64,000 bases of DNA from an uncultured Alistipes sp. (GCF_902388705.1 NZ_CABMQJ010000001.1:1-64000), one strand, 5' to 3'; shown: positions 9,122 through 18,071, counted from the stretch's first letter. Notes: generated by a model not told the origin, from the letters alone. Program-made: numbers and translations.

Positions 9122-9129
9122 CAAAAGTA
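9122..9129 (-). promoter_or_regulatory. -7 box for SRP RNA
   Basis: TACTTTTG on the minus strand, a few bases before the first stem of the RNA. It is back to back with the mltG promoter. Confidence 0.65.
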
Positions 9130-9140
9130 GGAATTTTTTA

Positions 9141-9148
9141 TATCTTTG
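9141..9148 (+). promoter_or_regulatory. -7 box for mltG
   Basis: TATCTTTG, 17 bases before the ATG at 9166. Only 11 bases separate it from the divergent SRP RNA -7 box, so the two promoters overlap. Confidence 0.65.
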
Positions 9149-9165
9149 CAAAAATTTTCGACCTG

Positions 9166-10179
9166 ATGCGTAAAAAAACTTTTCTCTATATCCTTTTCGC
9201 ATGCCTCGCGTGCCTGCTTGTCGCCGGCTACGTCCTCCGGCAGCAGTTTTATGGAAATGCCGTGCGTGCCGAGCGGGAACTTTTCGTCAGCAGCCGGGCT
9301 TGTTACGGGGAACTCACCGACTCGCTGCTTCCGGAGCTGAAGCATCGCTGGGCTTTCGGCGTCTATGCCAAACGCATCAACCTGCCGGAAACGTTCAAGC
9401 CCGGCCATTACGAGCTCAAGCCGGGTATGAGCGTTATCGAAGTTGCCCGGATGCTCAAGCTGGGGCTGCAGACGCCTGTGCGGGTGACAATCAACAATGT
9501 GCGGATACCCGCGCAACTGGCGCAGAAGCTCGCGCGCCAGATCGACGCCGACTCTACGGCGATTATGCATGCGCTGACCTCCTCCAAGGTGGCGCAAAGC
9601 GTCGGTTTCGACAGCCTGACGCTCTTTTCGATGTTCATTCCCAATACGTATGAGTTTTACTGGACGGTCACGCCCGAGGAGCTCGTGCAGCGTATGAAAC
9701 GCGAGTACGACAATTTCTGGACACCCGAACGCGACGCGCTGCGCAAGCGCAGCGGCTTGAGCCGGCTCGAGGTGATGACCCTCGCGTCGATTGTCTACGA
9801 AGAAACCCGCAAGACCGACGAGATGCCCCGTATTGCGGGCGTCTATGTCAACCGCCTGCGGAAAGGTATTCCCCTGCAGGCCGATCCCACGGTTAAGTAC
9901 GCCATGCAGGACTTCGGCCTGCGGCGTATCCTTTACAGGCACCTGAAATATCCGTCACCCTACAATACCTATGTAAACAAGGGGTTGCCTCCATCGCCGA
10001 TTTGCATGCCGGGTATCAATGCCATCGATGCCGTGCTCAATTTCGAGCAGCACGACTATATTTTCTTCTGCGCACGGCCCACGTTCGACGGCTATCATAA
10101 CTTTGCCCGGACGCTGCGCGAGCACAACGCCAATGCCCGGGCGTACAGTGCGGAACTGAACCGGCGCAAGATTAAATAA
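9166..10179 (+). CDS. mltG: Endolytic murein transglycosylase MltG
   Basis: A 337-residue protein with one N-terminal membrane anchor (TFLYILFACLACLLVAGYVL) and a periplasmic YceG domain. The catalytic Glu region is seen in LASIVYEETRKTDEMPRIAGVYVNRL, followed by the conserved GIPLQADPTVKYA and the late PSPYNTYVNKGLPPSPICMPG motif. MltG cuts nascent peptidoglycan strands near the inner membrane and so ends glycan polymerisation. The start at 9166 lies after the promoter, unlike the longer upstream frame. The downstream gene has its own promoter. Confidence 0.95.
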   Translation: MRKKTFLYILFACLACLLVAGYVLRQQFYGNAVRAERELFVSSRACYGELTDSLLPELKHRWAFGVYAKRINLPETFKPGHYELKPGMSVIEVARMLKLGLQTPVRVTINNVRIPAQLAQKLARQIDADSTAIMHALTSSKVAQSVGFDSLTLFSMFIPNTYEFYWTVTPEELVQRMKREYDNFWTPERDALRKRSGLSRLEVMTLASIVYEETRKTDEMPRIAGVYVNRLRKGIPLQADPTVKYAMQDFGLRRILYRHLKYPSPYNTYVNKGLPPSPICMPGINAIDAVLNFEQHDYIFFCARPTFDGYHNFARTLREHNANARAYSAELNRRKIK

Positions 10180-10186
10180 TTTTTCG

Positions 10187-10194
10187 TACATTTG
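10187..10194 (+). promoter_or_regulatory. -7 box giving a probably leaderless yciO-like transcript
   Basis: TACATTTG ends five bases before the ATG at 10200, so transcription should begin at or next to the start codon. Confidence 0.6.
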
Positions 10195-10199
10195 TACTT

Positions 10200-10802
10200 A
10201 TGCTGACCAAGATCTATGCAGAGAACCCCTCCGAGCGGGAATTGCAGAAGGTAGTCGAGGTGCTCCGCAACGACGGGATTATCATCTATCCGACCGACAG
10301 CGTCTATGCTTTCGGCTGTTCGCTGCGCTCGCCCAAGGCCATCGAACGCCTGCGCCGGATGAAAGGCAAGGATGCCGGGGCTTTCGCCGTCGTATTCGGG
10401 GAACTTGCGCAGGTCGCGGAGTACTGCCGTGTGGACAATGCGGCGTTCCGGGTACTGAAACGGAACCTGCCGGGGCCGTTTACGTTCGTATTGCCCGCTT
10501 CGTCGCGTGTGCCCGACAAGGCGCTCGAAAAACGCCGCACGATAGGCATCCGCATTCCCGGCAATGCCATTCCCCGGGCTATTGTCGCGGCGTTGGGGTG
10601 TCCGATGGTCACCACGTCGGTCAAGGACGACGACCAGGTGGTGGAGTACACCACCGATCCCGAACTGATTCACGAACGTTACGGCCGCGACGTTTCCCTG
10701 GTAATCGACGGCGGGATAGGCGACAATGTACCGACGACGGTCGTAGACCTTACGGGTGAGGAGCCCGAGATCCTCCGCGAGGGCAGGGGAGAGTTGCAAT
10801 GA
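10200..10802 (+). CDS. YciO-type Sua5/YrdC-domain protein
   Basis: A 200-residue single-domain protein of the Sua5/YrdC/YciO fold, which binds ATP and RNA. Annotators often call these L-threonylcarbamoyladenylate synthase. The sequence is closer to YciO: TDSVYAFGCSLRSPKAIERL, VDNAAFRVLKRNLPGPFTF, EKRRTIGIRIPGNAIPRAIV and PTTVVDLTGEEPEILREG. It lacks the KxRP-NPL pattern I expect for true TsaC, so tRNA t6A synthesis is uncertain and another TsaC may exist elsewhere. There is no room for a normal ribosome binding site after the promoter. Confidence 0.85.
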   Translation: MLTKIYAENPSERELQKVVEVLRNDGIIIYPTDSVYAFGCSLRSPKAIERLRRMKGKDAGAFAVVFGELAQVAEYCRVDNAAFRVLKRNLPGPFTFVLPASSRVPDKALEKRRTIGIRIPGNAIPRAIVAALGCPMVTTSVKDDDQVVEYTTDPELIHERYGRDVSLVIDGGIGDNVPTTVVDLTGEEPEILREGRGELQ

Positions 10803-10827
10803 GTATTTAAATGCAAAATAACATACT

Positions 10828-11403
10828 ATGGAAAAAACGAATTTCTGGAAAGATGTCGCCAAGTACGGCGCGATTATAGGTGTTCTGCTGGCAGTTTCGT
10901 TCATGCTGGAAACCCGGCTGATGCTCTCCGCCAGTTTCGGGTTGTATGCTCTGGAATGGATTGTCGTCGTTGCGTTGCATTATTACCTGCTGCATCGTTT
11001 CACACGCCAATATTCCATAAATAATTTCTCGGCCGAAACGGGGTTCTCTTTCGGGCAGGGCTACGGTTACGTCCTCTCGGTTTCTGTGGTTGCGGGCATC
11101 ATCGTCGGTGTGGTGCAGTACCTCTACCTGCACCTGTTCATCGGTTATGCGAACTATACGGAGCGCATAGCCAACACGTTTACCGAATATATCGCACAAA
11201 ACGGCGGCGTCCCGGCATCGATGGAATCCATGCTGGCGCAGACGTTCGAACAGCTGCAAAACGCTCCCGAGCCCTCGATGCTGAAGACCGTCTGGGGCGG
11301 AACGTTCTCGGGTGTCCTGTTCGGCGCCATTTTCGGCCTCATCATTGCAGGAGTTCTGGCCCGGGCGCCGAAGCCTTTCGACAATACGGCTGCCAACGAG
11401 TAA
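10828..11403 (+). CDS. DUF4199 membrane protein
   Basis: A 191-residue protein with four hydrophobic segments, including GAIIGVLLAVSFML and LEWIVVVALHYYLLH near the N-terminus and GGTFSGVLFGAIFGLIIAGVL at the end. The layout and the FGQGYGYVLSVSVVAGIIVGVVQYLYLHLF stretch fit DUF4199, a Bacteroidota-only family of unknown function. It lies 25 bases after the YciO gene and 16 before a glycosyltransferase, an arrangement common in the phylum. Confidence 0.85.
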   Translation: MEKTNFWKDVAKYGAIIGVLLAVSFMLETRLMLSASFGLYALEWIVVVALHYYLLHRFTRQYSINNFSAETGFSFGQGYGYVLSVSVVAGIIVGVVQYLYLHLFIGYANYTERIANTFTEYIAQNGGVPASMESMLAQTFEQLQNAPEPSMLKTVWGGTFSGVLFGAIFGLIIAGVLARAPKPFDNTAANE

Positions 11404-11419
11404 GAATGCCTGTAAGAGC

Positions 11420-12376
11420 ATGAGTAAACTGGATATTTCGGTCGTCGTACCGCTCTACAACGAGGCGGATTCCCTGCCCGAACTGGTCGCATGGATCGAC
11501 CGTGTGGCGGTGGAGCACACCTATGCCTACGAGGTTATTTTGGTCGACGACGGTTCGTCCGACGGTTCATGGGAAGTCGTCGAGTCCCTCAAAAAACAGT
11601 ACCCTGCCATCCGGGGCATCAGCTTCGCGCGCAACTACGGCAAATCGGCAGCCCTTTACTGCGGATTCGCTGCGGCGGAGGGGGAGGTGGTCTTTACGAT
11701 GGATGCCGACCTGCAGGACTCGCCGGACGAAATTCCCGAATTGCGGCGCATGGTGCTGGAGGAGGGGTACGACCTTGTGTCCGGCTGGAAAAAGAAGCGT
11801 CACGACCCGATTGGAAAACGCTGGCCGAGCAAATTCTTCAACTGGACGGCCCGTACGGTTTCCGGCATCAGGTTGCATGATTTCAACTGCGGGCTGAAAG
11901 CCTATCGCCGCAAGGTCGTCAAGGCAATCGAAGTCTACGGCGAGATGCACCGTTTCATTCCGATTCTTGCCAAACAGGCCGGATTCCGCCGTATCGGCGA
12001 GAAACCCGTCGAGCACCACGCCCGCAAATACGGTTGTTCGAAATTCGGCATCGAGCGGACGGTGAAAGGGTATCTGGATTTGATTACGGTGCTCTTTATG
12101 ACGCATTTCGGACGTTCGCCGATGTATTTCTTCGGCAGCCTCGGTACGCTGATGTTCCTTATCGGCGGCGGTACGACCGTCTGGATCATCGCTGCGAAAA
12201 TCTGGAAACAGTTCCACGGACTGCCGCTGCGGCCCGTTACCGACCAGCCGCTCTTTTATCTGGCCATCCTTGCAATTATCCTCGGTGTACAGCTGTTTTT
12301 GGCGGGATTTTTGGGCGAACTCATTAACCGCGGTTCCTCGGACAGGAACAAATACATGATCGATAAAACTTTATAA
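11420..12376 (+). CDS. Family 2 glycosyltransferase, polyprenyl-phosphate type
   Basis: A 318-residue enzyme with a GT-A domain: SVVVPLYNEADSLPELV, VDDGSSDGSW for nucleotide-sugar binding and MDADLQDSPDE as the DxD motif. Two C-terminal membrane segments follow (PMYFFGSLGTLMFLIGGG and LFYLAILAIILGVQLFLAGF). This is the layout of GtrB and dolichol-phosphate-mannose-synthase-like enzymes, which load a sugar on a polyprenyl phosphate at the inner membrane. The start at 11420 has MSKLDISVV directly before the first strand. DUF4293 follows after four bases, so they share an operon. Confidence 0.9.
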   Translation: MSKLDISVVVPLYNEADSLPELVAWIDRVAVEHTYAYEVILVDDGSSDGSWEVVESLKKQYPAIRGISFARNYGKSAALYCGFAAAEGEVVFTMDADLQDSPDEIPELRRMVLEEGYDLVSGWKKKRHDPIGKRWPSKFFNWTARTVSGIRLHDFNCGLKAYRRKVVKAIEVYGEMHRFIPILAKQAGFRRIGEKPVEHHARKYGCSKFGIERTVKGYLDLITVLFMTHFGRSPMYFFGSLGTLMFLIGGGTTVWIIAAKIWKQFHGLPLRPVTDQPLFYLAILAIILGVQLFLAGFLGELINRGSSDRNKYMIDKTL

Positions 12377-12380
12377 CCCG

Positions 12381-12845
12381 ATGATACAACGAATCCAAAC
12401 GCTCTATCTGCTTATTGTCACGGCGCTTATGGCCGTCACGCTTTTTGTCCCGCTGGCATGGTTCGCGGGCGATGCAGGGCAGTTCGGGCTCTATGCTTTT
12501 TCCTTGAAAACCTCCGGCGGCGAAGCCGTGCAACCGACCGTTTATATGGGTATACTGCTGGTGCTGGCCTGCGTGCTGCCGCTCATTACGCTGTTCCTGT
12601 TCAAACACCGCCTGCTCCAGATACGGCTTTGCGTCGTGGAGATGGTGCTGCTGGTCGGCTCCGCGGCAATGGAGGCGGTCTACTACTTTTTGAGCTGGCG
12701 GGTCTTTTCCGACCTCGCGTTCCACACGCAGGGCTTCAAACCGGCCATCGCCTTGCCGCTTGTCTGCCTGCTTTTTGTCTACCTTGCCGCCCGTGCCGTG
12801 TTCCGCGACGAACTGATGGTGCGCGCGGCCGATAGAATCCGCTGA
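12381..12845 (+). CDS. DUF4293 membrane protein
   Basis: A 154-residue protein with four membrane segments, starting MIQRIQTLYLLIVTALMAV, the standard opening of DUF4293, a Bacteroidota family of unknown function. It is the last gene of the DUF4199/GT2 cluster. Confidence 0.85.
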   Translation: MIQRIQTLYLLIVTALMAVTLFVPLAWFAGDAGQFGLYAFSLKTSGGEAVQPTVYMGILLVLACVLPLITLFLFKHRLLQIRLCVVEMVLLVGSAAMEAVYYFLSWRVFSDLAFHTQGFKPAIALPLVCLLFVYLAARAVFRDELMVRAADRIR

Positions 12846-12984
12846 TTCCCAAACCAATGAAACCCCAAGGGTGTGCGAGCGACGCATACCCCGGGATTTT
12901 GGCCCCTTATGTGCAGGTGTATCCGTTGTGGAGAAGCCGGACGAAAATCGACCCGAATCCGATATTAAAAGAATGTTACAAACC

Positions 12985-13015
12985 TTTGGCGATACGGAAA
13001 ATAATTTTAACTTTG
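12985..13015 (+). promoter_or_regulatory. Promoter of the nucleic-acid utilisation locus
   Basis: A TTTG (-33 type, 12985-12988) and TAACTTTG (-7, 13008-13015) are 19 bases apart, the spacing expected for Bacteroidota sigma factor. About 65 bases of leader follow before the ATG at 13085. Confidence 0.65.
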
Positions 13016-13084
13016 AGGCAGAATATTACCATTATGTAATAAATTGAAACATTGAACAACCTTTTTTTAACTAATATTAATTCT

Positions 13085-15610
13085 ATGAAGACATTCAATT
13101 TTTGGAGGACATTGGTCTGCACGGTGATGGCAGTCGCTGCTTTTACCGCTTGTTCGGACGATGACGATGAGAAGGGATTCTCCGGAGAACCTTCGATTAC
13201 CGTCAATGGTGCTTCCTCGGCAGCAGTCGCAACCGATTTGGACGGTGGCGATACACAGGCTGTCGAAGTCGTTTCGGCTGGTCCGTGGACGCTTAGTTTC
13301 GATACTGCAGGTGCAGATACATGGTGTACGCCCAGCGCAATGTCGAGCAAGGGTGGCACGACGATGCTTAAATTCAACCTCGGCCAGACGACTGCCGAGC
13401 GCGAGGCTACCGTAAAGCTGACGGCAACGGGCCAGATTGCAGGTTATCCGATCACCCGCACGGCTACGATTACCGTTAAACAGAACCAGGGCGGCTCTAC
13501 CGGAACTGAAACCAATGTTGCGCAAGTTCGTGCATTGGTTGTTGCCCAAAACCCGACCAGTGAAGTAGATGCTTCTGCCGAAATAAAAGCGGTCGGTAAT
13601 ATTGTTGGTATTGTTACTTGCGATCCTTCCAACAAGAATTTCAATAATGCCAGCATGATTAACCTTCAGGATAATGACTTGTCGGCTAAAAATTCCGGTA
13701 TTGCTGTTTTTGTAGGTGGTACGAATGCACAAAAATGTGCAACGGGTATGAAGGTTTCGATCAGCCTTGCAAATGCAAAGGTGCAGAAATTCAATGGTAC
13801 GCTTCAACTCTCTTTGAGCGGAGCTGATGTCGAAACCGTTGAAACCGGCATTGCGTTGACGGCACCCTCGGTTACTCCCGACGAGTTCCCTGATTATGAA
13901 TCACAACTCGTATCAATCGCAAAGGTTCAAACAGCGACTGAATATGAGAACAAGACCTATGCGCAAGAATATAATGCGATTTTTGTTACTGAAACAGGTG
14001 AAGAATTTACCGTGCGTACAGCTTCATCCGCAAATGCTACTTTCGGAACGACGGTTATTTCTAATTTGAGTGGGCCGATTGTGGGTATTGCACAGGTTTA
14101 TCAGAAAGATAATTCTGGAGCCAAGACAGTGCAGCTCGCACCTCGCAATGCGAATGATGTGGCAGGCCTTACCGAAACGCGTTTCACGATTCAGGTAGAT
14201 TACACGAAAGCTACCATTGCACAGATCACTGCAGAAGGCGCTTATGAGGTTGAAAATGCTTCGGTAGTTGCAAAATCAGCAAAGAGCCTTGTCATTGCAG
14301 ATGCGTCCAACGCTTACATGCCTGTTTACGTTGGTGCCACGACTGATTATGCAATCAATGACAAATTGACGCTCAAAGGTCAGGTGAAGCTCAACGGCGA
14401 CGGTCCGCTGCAGTTCTCGTCGCCTGAAATCACCAAGAACGGGACACAGGCATACACGGTCGGTGCTGCCGAAGTATTCGATGCAGCCAAAGTTAATGCG
14501 TGGATGCAGAGCCCTGTAACCAAATATGTCGAAGTCGAAGGTGTTTTGACGTCGACGGACGGTAAGTATTACAACCTTACGATTGCAGGTATCTCCTCTG
14601 ATTATAAGGGTGGTTCGATTGACAATCCTACCGACGAACAGAAGACGGCCCTGAATGCACTTATCGGCAAGCCGGTTGTAGTCAAGGGATTTGCAATTTC
14701 CACTTACAGCAAGTGGTTCACACTGATGCTGGGTGAGATTTCTGCAAGCGACGAGCCGTTTATTTCGGCGGATGCCTCTGCTTCGTTCGCCGCCGCAGGA
14801 GAAACGAAGGAAATTTCTTATTCTGCTAACAACCTCGGTTCGAACAGCGTTTTTGCCAAGATTTCCGGTACGGATGCCGCACAGTTTGAGATCGTGGGCA
14901 CTCCGGCAAACGGCAAGGTCAGCGTAAAAGCATTGGTAAATACGGCGGAAGCAGCTAAAAATGCCGTTCTGACGCTCTATATTGCGGCATCGGAGGGGGC
15001 TACAGCCATTACTTCGGCAACGGTTAATCTGCAGCAGGCTGGTGTTACGAGCGGGGCCGGTTATACTTTAGTCGATAAGGTTAGTGCGCTTGCAGCTGGT
15101 GATTACATCATGACCGGATTCCTCGAATCATATTCATCAGGAAGTACGAATCTCAACTGGGCTCCTTATTCGTATCATGCGTGGGTTGGTAAAGTGTCGG
15201 GAGCCGAACCTGCAACAAAGAATTCGGATCTGCAAACTGTGAATTACCAATATAGCAATAATCAATTGATCATTGATCCGGATTTGAGCGATCAGGACAA
15301 GGCTAAAGGTACGGCAGCAACCATAACATTGGAATCTGTTACCGGTCAAGCCAACACGTTCTATATTAAAGTCGGTGGAAAATATCTGAAGAGTTTTACC
15401 GCAGATACGAACCGTCGTCTTGGTCTTGCAGACGAAGCTACCGGAGCTGAATGGGTCTTTACAGACTTCAGTAAAGGTGGAATCGTCGCATCGAATAATG
15501 GAGTATATTTGGGAACGGCTGGTGCTACCTATGATTTGCTGCGTTCATATAAAGCTGCTTCATATGAGAGTAGTTTGAGGAACGGACTCTATTTCTTCAA
15601 AGCGAACTAA
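13085..15610 (+). CDS. Surface lipoprotein with BACON and repeated OB-fold-like (DUF5689-type) domains
   Basis: An 841-residue lipoprotein. The signal ends in AFTAC with Cys23, followed at once by SDDDDEK, which matches the acidic signal that sends Bacteroides lipoproteins to the cell surface. A BACON-type domain covers about residues 34-135 (AGPWTLSFDTAGADTWCTPS). DUF5689/OB-fold-like stretches follow (VRALVVAQNPTSEVDA, EVEGVLTSTDGKYYNLTI, VNAWMQSPVTKYVEVEG), then an Ig-like region and a C-terminal beta domain (YTLVDKVSALAAGDYIM). OB folds often bind nucleic acid or sugar. It heads a run with two nucleases and a TonB receptor. The start is the ATG just before the signal peptide. The codon use is more AT-rich than in the following genes. 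Confidence 0.75.
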   Translation: MKTFNFWRTLVCTVMAVAAFTACSDDDDEKGFSGEPSITVNGASSAAVATDLDGGDTQAVEVVSAGPWTLSFDTAGADTWCTPSAMSSKGGTTMLKFNLGQTTAEREATVKLTATGQIAGYPITRTATITVKQNQGGSTGTETNVAQVRALVVAQNPTSEVDASAEIKAVGNIVGIVTCDPSNKNFNNASMINLQDNDLSAKNSGIAVFVGGTNAQKCATGMKVSISLANAKVQKFNGTLQLSLSGADVETVETGIALTAPSVTPDEFPDYESQLVSIAKVQTATEYENKTYAQEYNAIFVTETGEEFTVRTASSANATFGTTVISNLSGPIVGIAQVYQKDNSGAKTVQLAPRNANDVAGLTETRFTIQVDYTKATIAQITAEGAYEVENASVVAKSAKSLVIADASNAYMPVYVGATTDYAINDKLTLKGQVKLNGDGPLQFSSPEITKNGTQAYTVGAAEVFDAAKVNAWMQSPVTKYVEVEGVLTSTDGKYYNLTIAGISSDYKGGSIDNPTDEQKTALNALIGKPVVVKGFAISTYSKWFTLMLGEISASDEPFISADASASFAAAGETKEISYSANNLGSNSVFAKISGTDAAQFEIVGTPANGKVSVKALVNTAEAAKNAVLTLYIAASEGATAITSATVNLQQAGVTSGAGYTLVDKVSALAAGDYIMTGFLESYSSGSTNLNWAPYSYHAWVGKVSGAEPATKNSDLQTVNYQYSNNQLIIDPDLSDQDKAKGTAATITLESVTGQANTFYIKVGGKYLKSFTADTNRRLGLADEATGAEWVFTDFSKGGIVASNNGVYLGTAGATYDLLRSYKAASYESSLRNGLYFFKAN

Positions 15611-15633
15611 TCGCAGTTCCTGATTGTAATTTT

Positions 15634-15678
15634 GAAACCCACTCTTGGCGGGGCTTGCCCCGTCAAGAGTTTGGTTTC
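15634..15678 (+). terminator. Strong hairpin between the lipoprotein and nuclease genes
   Basis: ACTCTTGGCGGGGC and CCCCGTCAAGAGT pair around TTG, with outer GAAACC/GGTTTC. There is only a weak T tract, so it may terminate partially or mark an RNA-processing site and lower expression of the downstream genes. Confidence 0.5.
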
Positions 15679-15717
15679 TAAAAGGGCTTTTTGCCAACTG
15701 TTTTATATGCGAACAAA

Positions 15718-16986
15718 ATGTTGAAAATTAAGCAGATAATTACGTCTGTATTTGCTATTGCAATACTGCTTGTCCTATTTGCGGGATGCAGCGACAAGAA
15801 CGACGGGGAAGACGGTAAGGTATCCGCGGCGTGGCTCGTTGCAGAGACTGTGAATTGTGAAACCACAACGAACAAAATCGAAACCCAGGGGAGTGCGAAA
15901 CTTACCTATGTGGCGGAGATAACCGCCCAGGGGGATGTCGATTGGTGTTCGTTCGATTTGAAAAACCAACAATCGGAAATCACGGGCGAAGTCGGAACGC
16001 CGATATATCTCTATCTGAAACAAAATACAACCGAGAATGACCGTACGGCCAAGATTGCCGTGACTTTTTCCGACAACTATACGACGACGCTGACTTTGAC
16101 GCAGACGGCTTTCTCCGTTACGGCCGACTACGATAAGGCCTGGGGGGAGCAACCCGAGTATCGGGAAAACAGCGATTATACCTACAAAACCTACTATACG
16201 ACACTGGCGAACGGGTATAATGTACGTAATTATTCAATTTGCTACGACCGCAACAGGCACGTTTCCAATTGGGTAGCCTATCCGAATATCAAAGATTACT
16301 GGTCGAGCCACGCCTATCAGGCCCATAACAGCAACGGGCGCACCGATGCGTGGGCTTATGACGACTGGACGACCCAGTATATGTCCTCCTATCCCTATTA
16401 CGAGCAGATCGGAACTAATGTCCAGCCTCCTGCCATTGCGGAAAGCGACCAGCAGTATATCATCCGCGGATACGGCGCAAGCGGTTACGACCGCGGGCAT
16501 ATGCTTCCCTCGGCTTCGCGTTACAGCACGTGGACGACCAATGCGCAAACATTCTTCGCAACGAACATGATGCCGCAGAACAGCACGCTGAACCAGAAGA
16601 TATGGGCGACTCTGGAGGGCAAAATCCGCGGTTGGGAGTGCCGGGACACTTTGTTTGTGGTCAAGGGTACCTGTTTCAAGAACACGAAGACCATTAACAA
16701 CCAGAACGGCCCGATTGCCGTGCCGTCGCATTGTTGGGCTCTCGTATTGCGCACACGCAACGGCAATCTGAAAAAGAAAATTTCGGATTGCACGGCGGAT
16801 GAATTGAAAGCCATCGGGTTCGTATTTACCAACGATGCCGCCGGTGCCGCGACCTCGATTAAGGATGCCGCACGTTCGGTGCAGGAGATCGAAGAGTTGT
16901 CCGAATTTAAATTCTTCCGTAACTTGTCACCCGATGCCGCCGAGGCGGTGAAGAGCCAGAATAATCCTGCGGACTGGAGCTTGTGA
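15718..16986 (+). CDS. BACON-domain lipoprotein nuclease of the DNA/RNA non-specific (NUC1) family
   Basis: A 422-residue lipoprotein (lipobox LLVLFAGC, Cys24). A BACON-like domain lies at about residues 40-135 (GDVDWCSFDLKNQQSEITG). The rest is a NUC1 beta-beta-alpha-metal nuclease: the active-site motif DRGH is at residues 258-261 (GYDRGHMLPSASR), and the metal-binding Asn lies in FFATNMMPQNSTLNQKIWATLE. Such enzymes cut single- and double-stranded DNA and RNA without sequence preference. The lipid anchor and context place it outside the inner membrane, probably at the surface. It would make oligonucleotides for the enzyme and receptor encoded next. Confidence 0.9.
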   Translation: MLKIKQIITSVFAIAILLVLFAGCSDKNDGEDGKVSAAWLVAETVNCETTTNKIETQGSAKLTYVAEITAQGDVDWCSFDLKNQQSEITGEVGTPIYLYLKQNTTENDRTAKIAVTFSDNYTTTLTLTQTAFSVTADYDKAWGEQPEYRENSDYTYKTYYTTLANGYNVRNYSICYDRNRHVSNWVAYPNIKDYWSSHAYQAHNSNGRTDAWAYDDWTTQYMSSYPYYEQIGTNVQPPAIAESDQQYIIRGYGASGYDRGHMLPSASRYSTWTTNAQTFFATNMMPQNSTLNQKIWATLEGKIRGWECRDTLFVVKGTCFKNTKTINNQNGPIAVPSHCWALVLRTRNGNLKKKISDCTADELKAIGFVFTNDAAGAATSIKDAARSVQEIEELSEFKFFRNLSPDAAEAVKSQNNPADWSL

Positions 16987-17018
16987 CGACTTAAAATGAA
17001 CCTAATATAGAGAATGTT

Positions 17019-18053
17019 ATGAAGAGAATCTTTCTTACAGGATTGTTTGCGGCGCTGATTGTCGCGGCATGCTTTGCGCAGAAGCCCTACAAAGTGGTCT
17101 TTTACAACTTCGAAAACCTGTTCGATACGATCAACGACCCGGATGTGCTCGATGAGGAGTTTACACCCGAGGGCCCCAAGAAATGGAACACGGCCAAATA
17201 CACCAAGAAAATCGGCAACCTCGAACGGGTGTTGTTCGACATTGCCGCCGAAGACAAGGATTTTCCGGTGGTAATCGGTGTTTCGGAAATCGAGAACCGC
17301 GGCGTCATGGAGGACGTTATCGCCGGGGAGAAACTTTCGCACGGCAACTACCGCATTGTGCACTACGATTCGCCCGATGCGCGCGGCGTTGACGTCGGAT
17401 TTTACTACCGCCCCGACGTATTTAAACTCGAGGGGAGCGCAGCCATCCCGTTCCGGATGCCCGAATTGCCCAATTTCCGCACACGCGATTTCGTGACGAT
17501 GTGGGGCACCATCGAGGGCGAACCGTTCTACTTCCTGGTGAGCCACTGGCCGTCGCGCCTGGGCGGCAAGGAGGCTTCGGCCCCCAAGCGCATGGCTGCG
17601 GCACAGCAGATTCGCGCCATCGTCGACTCGGTACAGCAGGCCAATCCGGCTACCAAAGTGGTGATTATGGGTGACCTGAACGACGACGCCACCGATGCGA
17701 GCATCGTGGAGGGCCTCCGCGCCCAGGGAAAAGTCAAGGATGTGCGGCAGGGCGACATGTTCAATCCCTTTATCAGCCTGCTCAAATCGGGCTACGGCAC
17801 GCTGGCTTATCGTGACGAATGGAACCTGTTCGACAATATCATCGTTTCGGGCAACCTGGCGACCGGTTCGACCGGGAAACTGAAAATACAGCCTGTCGGC
17901 AACTCGAAATTCTACGGGGGCATTTTCCGCCGCCCCTATATGATTCAGAAAGAGGGACAGTACAAAGGCTATCCGTTGCGTACGTTCGTCGGTAACGACT
18001 TCCAGGGCGGTTTCAGCGACCACTTCCCGGTATTTATCTACATTGGCAAATAA
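17019..18053 (+). CDS. Exported endonuclease/exonuclease/phosphatase-family protein
   Basis: A 344-residue protein with a signal peptide (MKRIFLTGLFAALIVAACFAQ) and a full EEP fold as in DNase I. Visible motifs are FYNFENLFD at the first strand, GVSEIENRG with the metal-binding Glu, VSHWPSRLGG, MGDLNDDATD and the terminal SDHFPVFIYIG with catalytic Asp-His. A Cys in AACFA could be read as a lipobox, but it is followed by FAQ, so ordinary cleavage is more likely. Located between a NUC1 lipoprotein and a TonB receptor, it probably trims nucleic acid or removes phosphate outside the inner membrane. Confidence 0.9.
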   Translation: MKRIFLTGLFAALIVAACFAQKPYKVVFYNFENLFDTINDPDVLDEEFTPEGPKKWNTAKYTKKIGNLERVLFDIAAEDKDFPVVIGVSEIENRGVMEDVIAGEKLSHGNYRIVHYDSPDARGVDVGFYYRPDVFKLEGSAAIPFRMPELPNFRTRDFVTMWGTIEGEPFYFLVSHWPSRLGGKEASAPKRMAAAQQIRAIVDSVQQANPATKVVIMGDLNDDATDASIVEGLRAQGKVKDVRQGDMFNPFISLLKSGYGTLAYRDEWNLFDNIIVSGNLATGSTGKLKIQPVGNSKFYGGIFRRPYMIQKEGQYKGYPLRTFVGNDFQGGFSDHFPVFIYIGK

Positions 18054-18071
18054 ACACTTTAAAATAATTGT

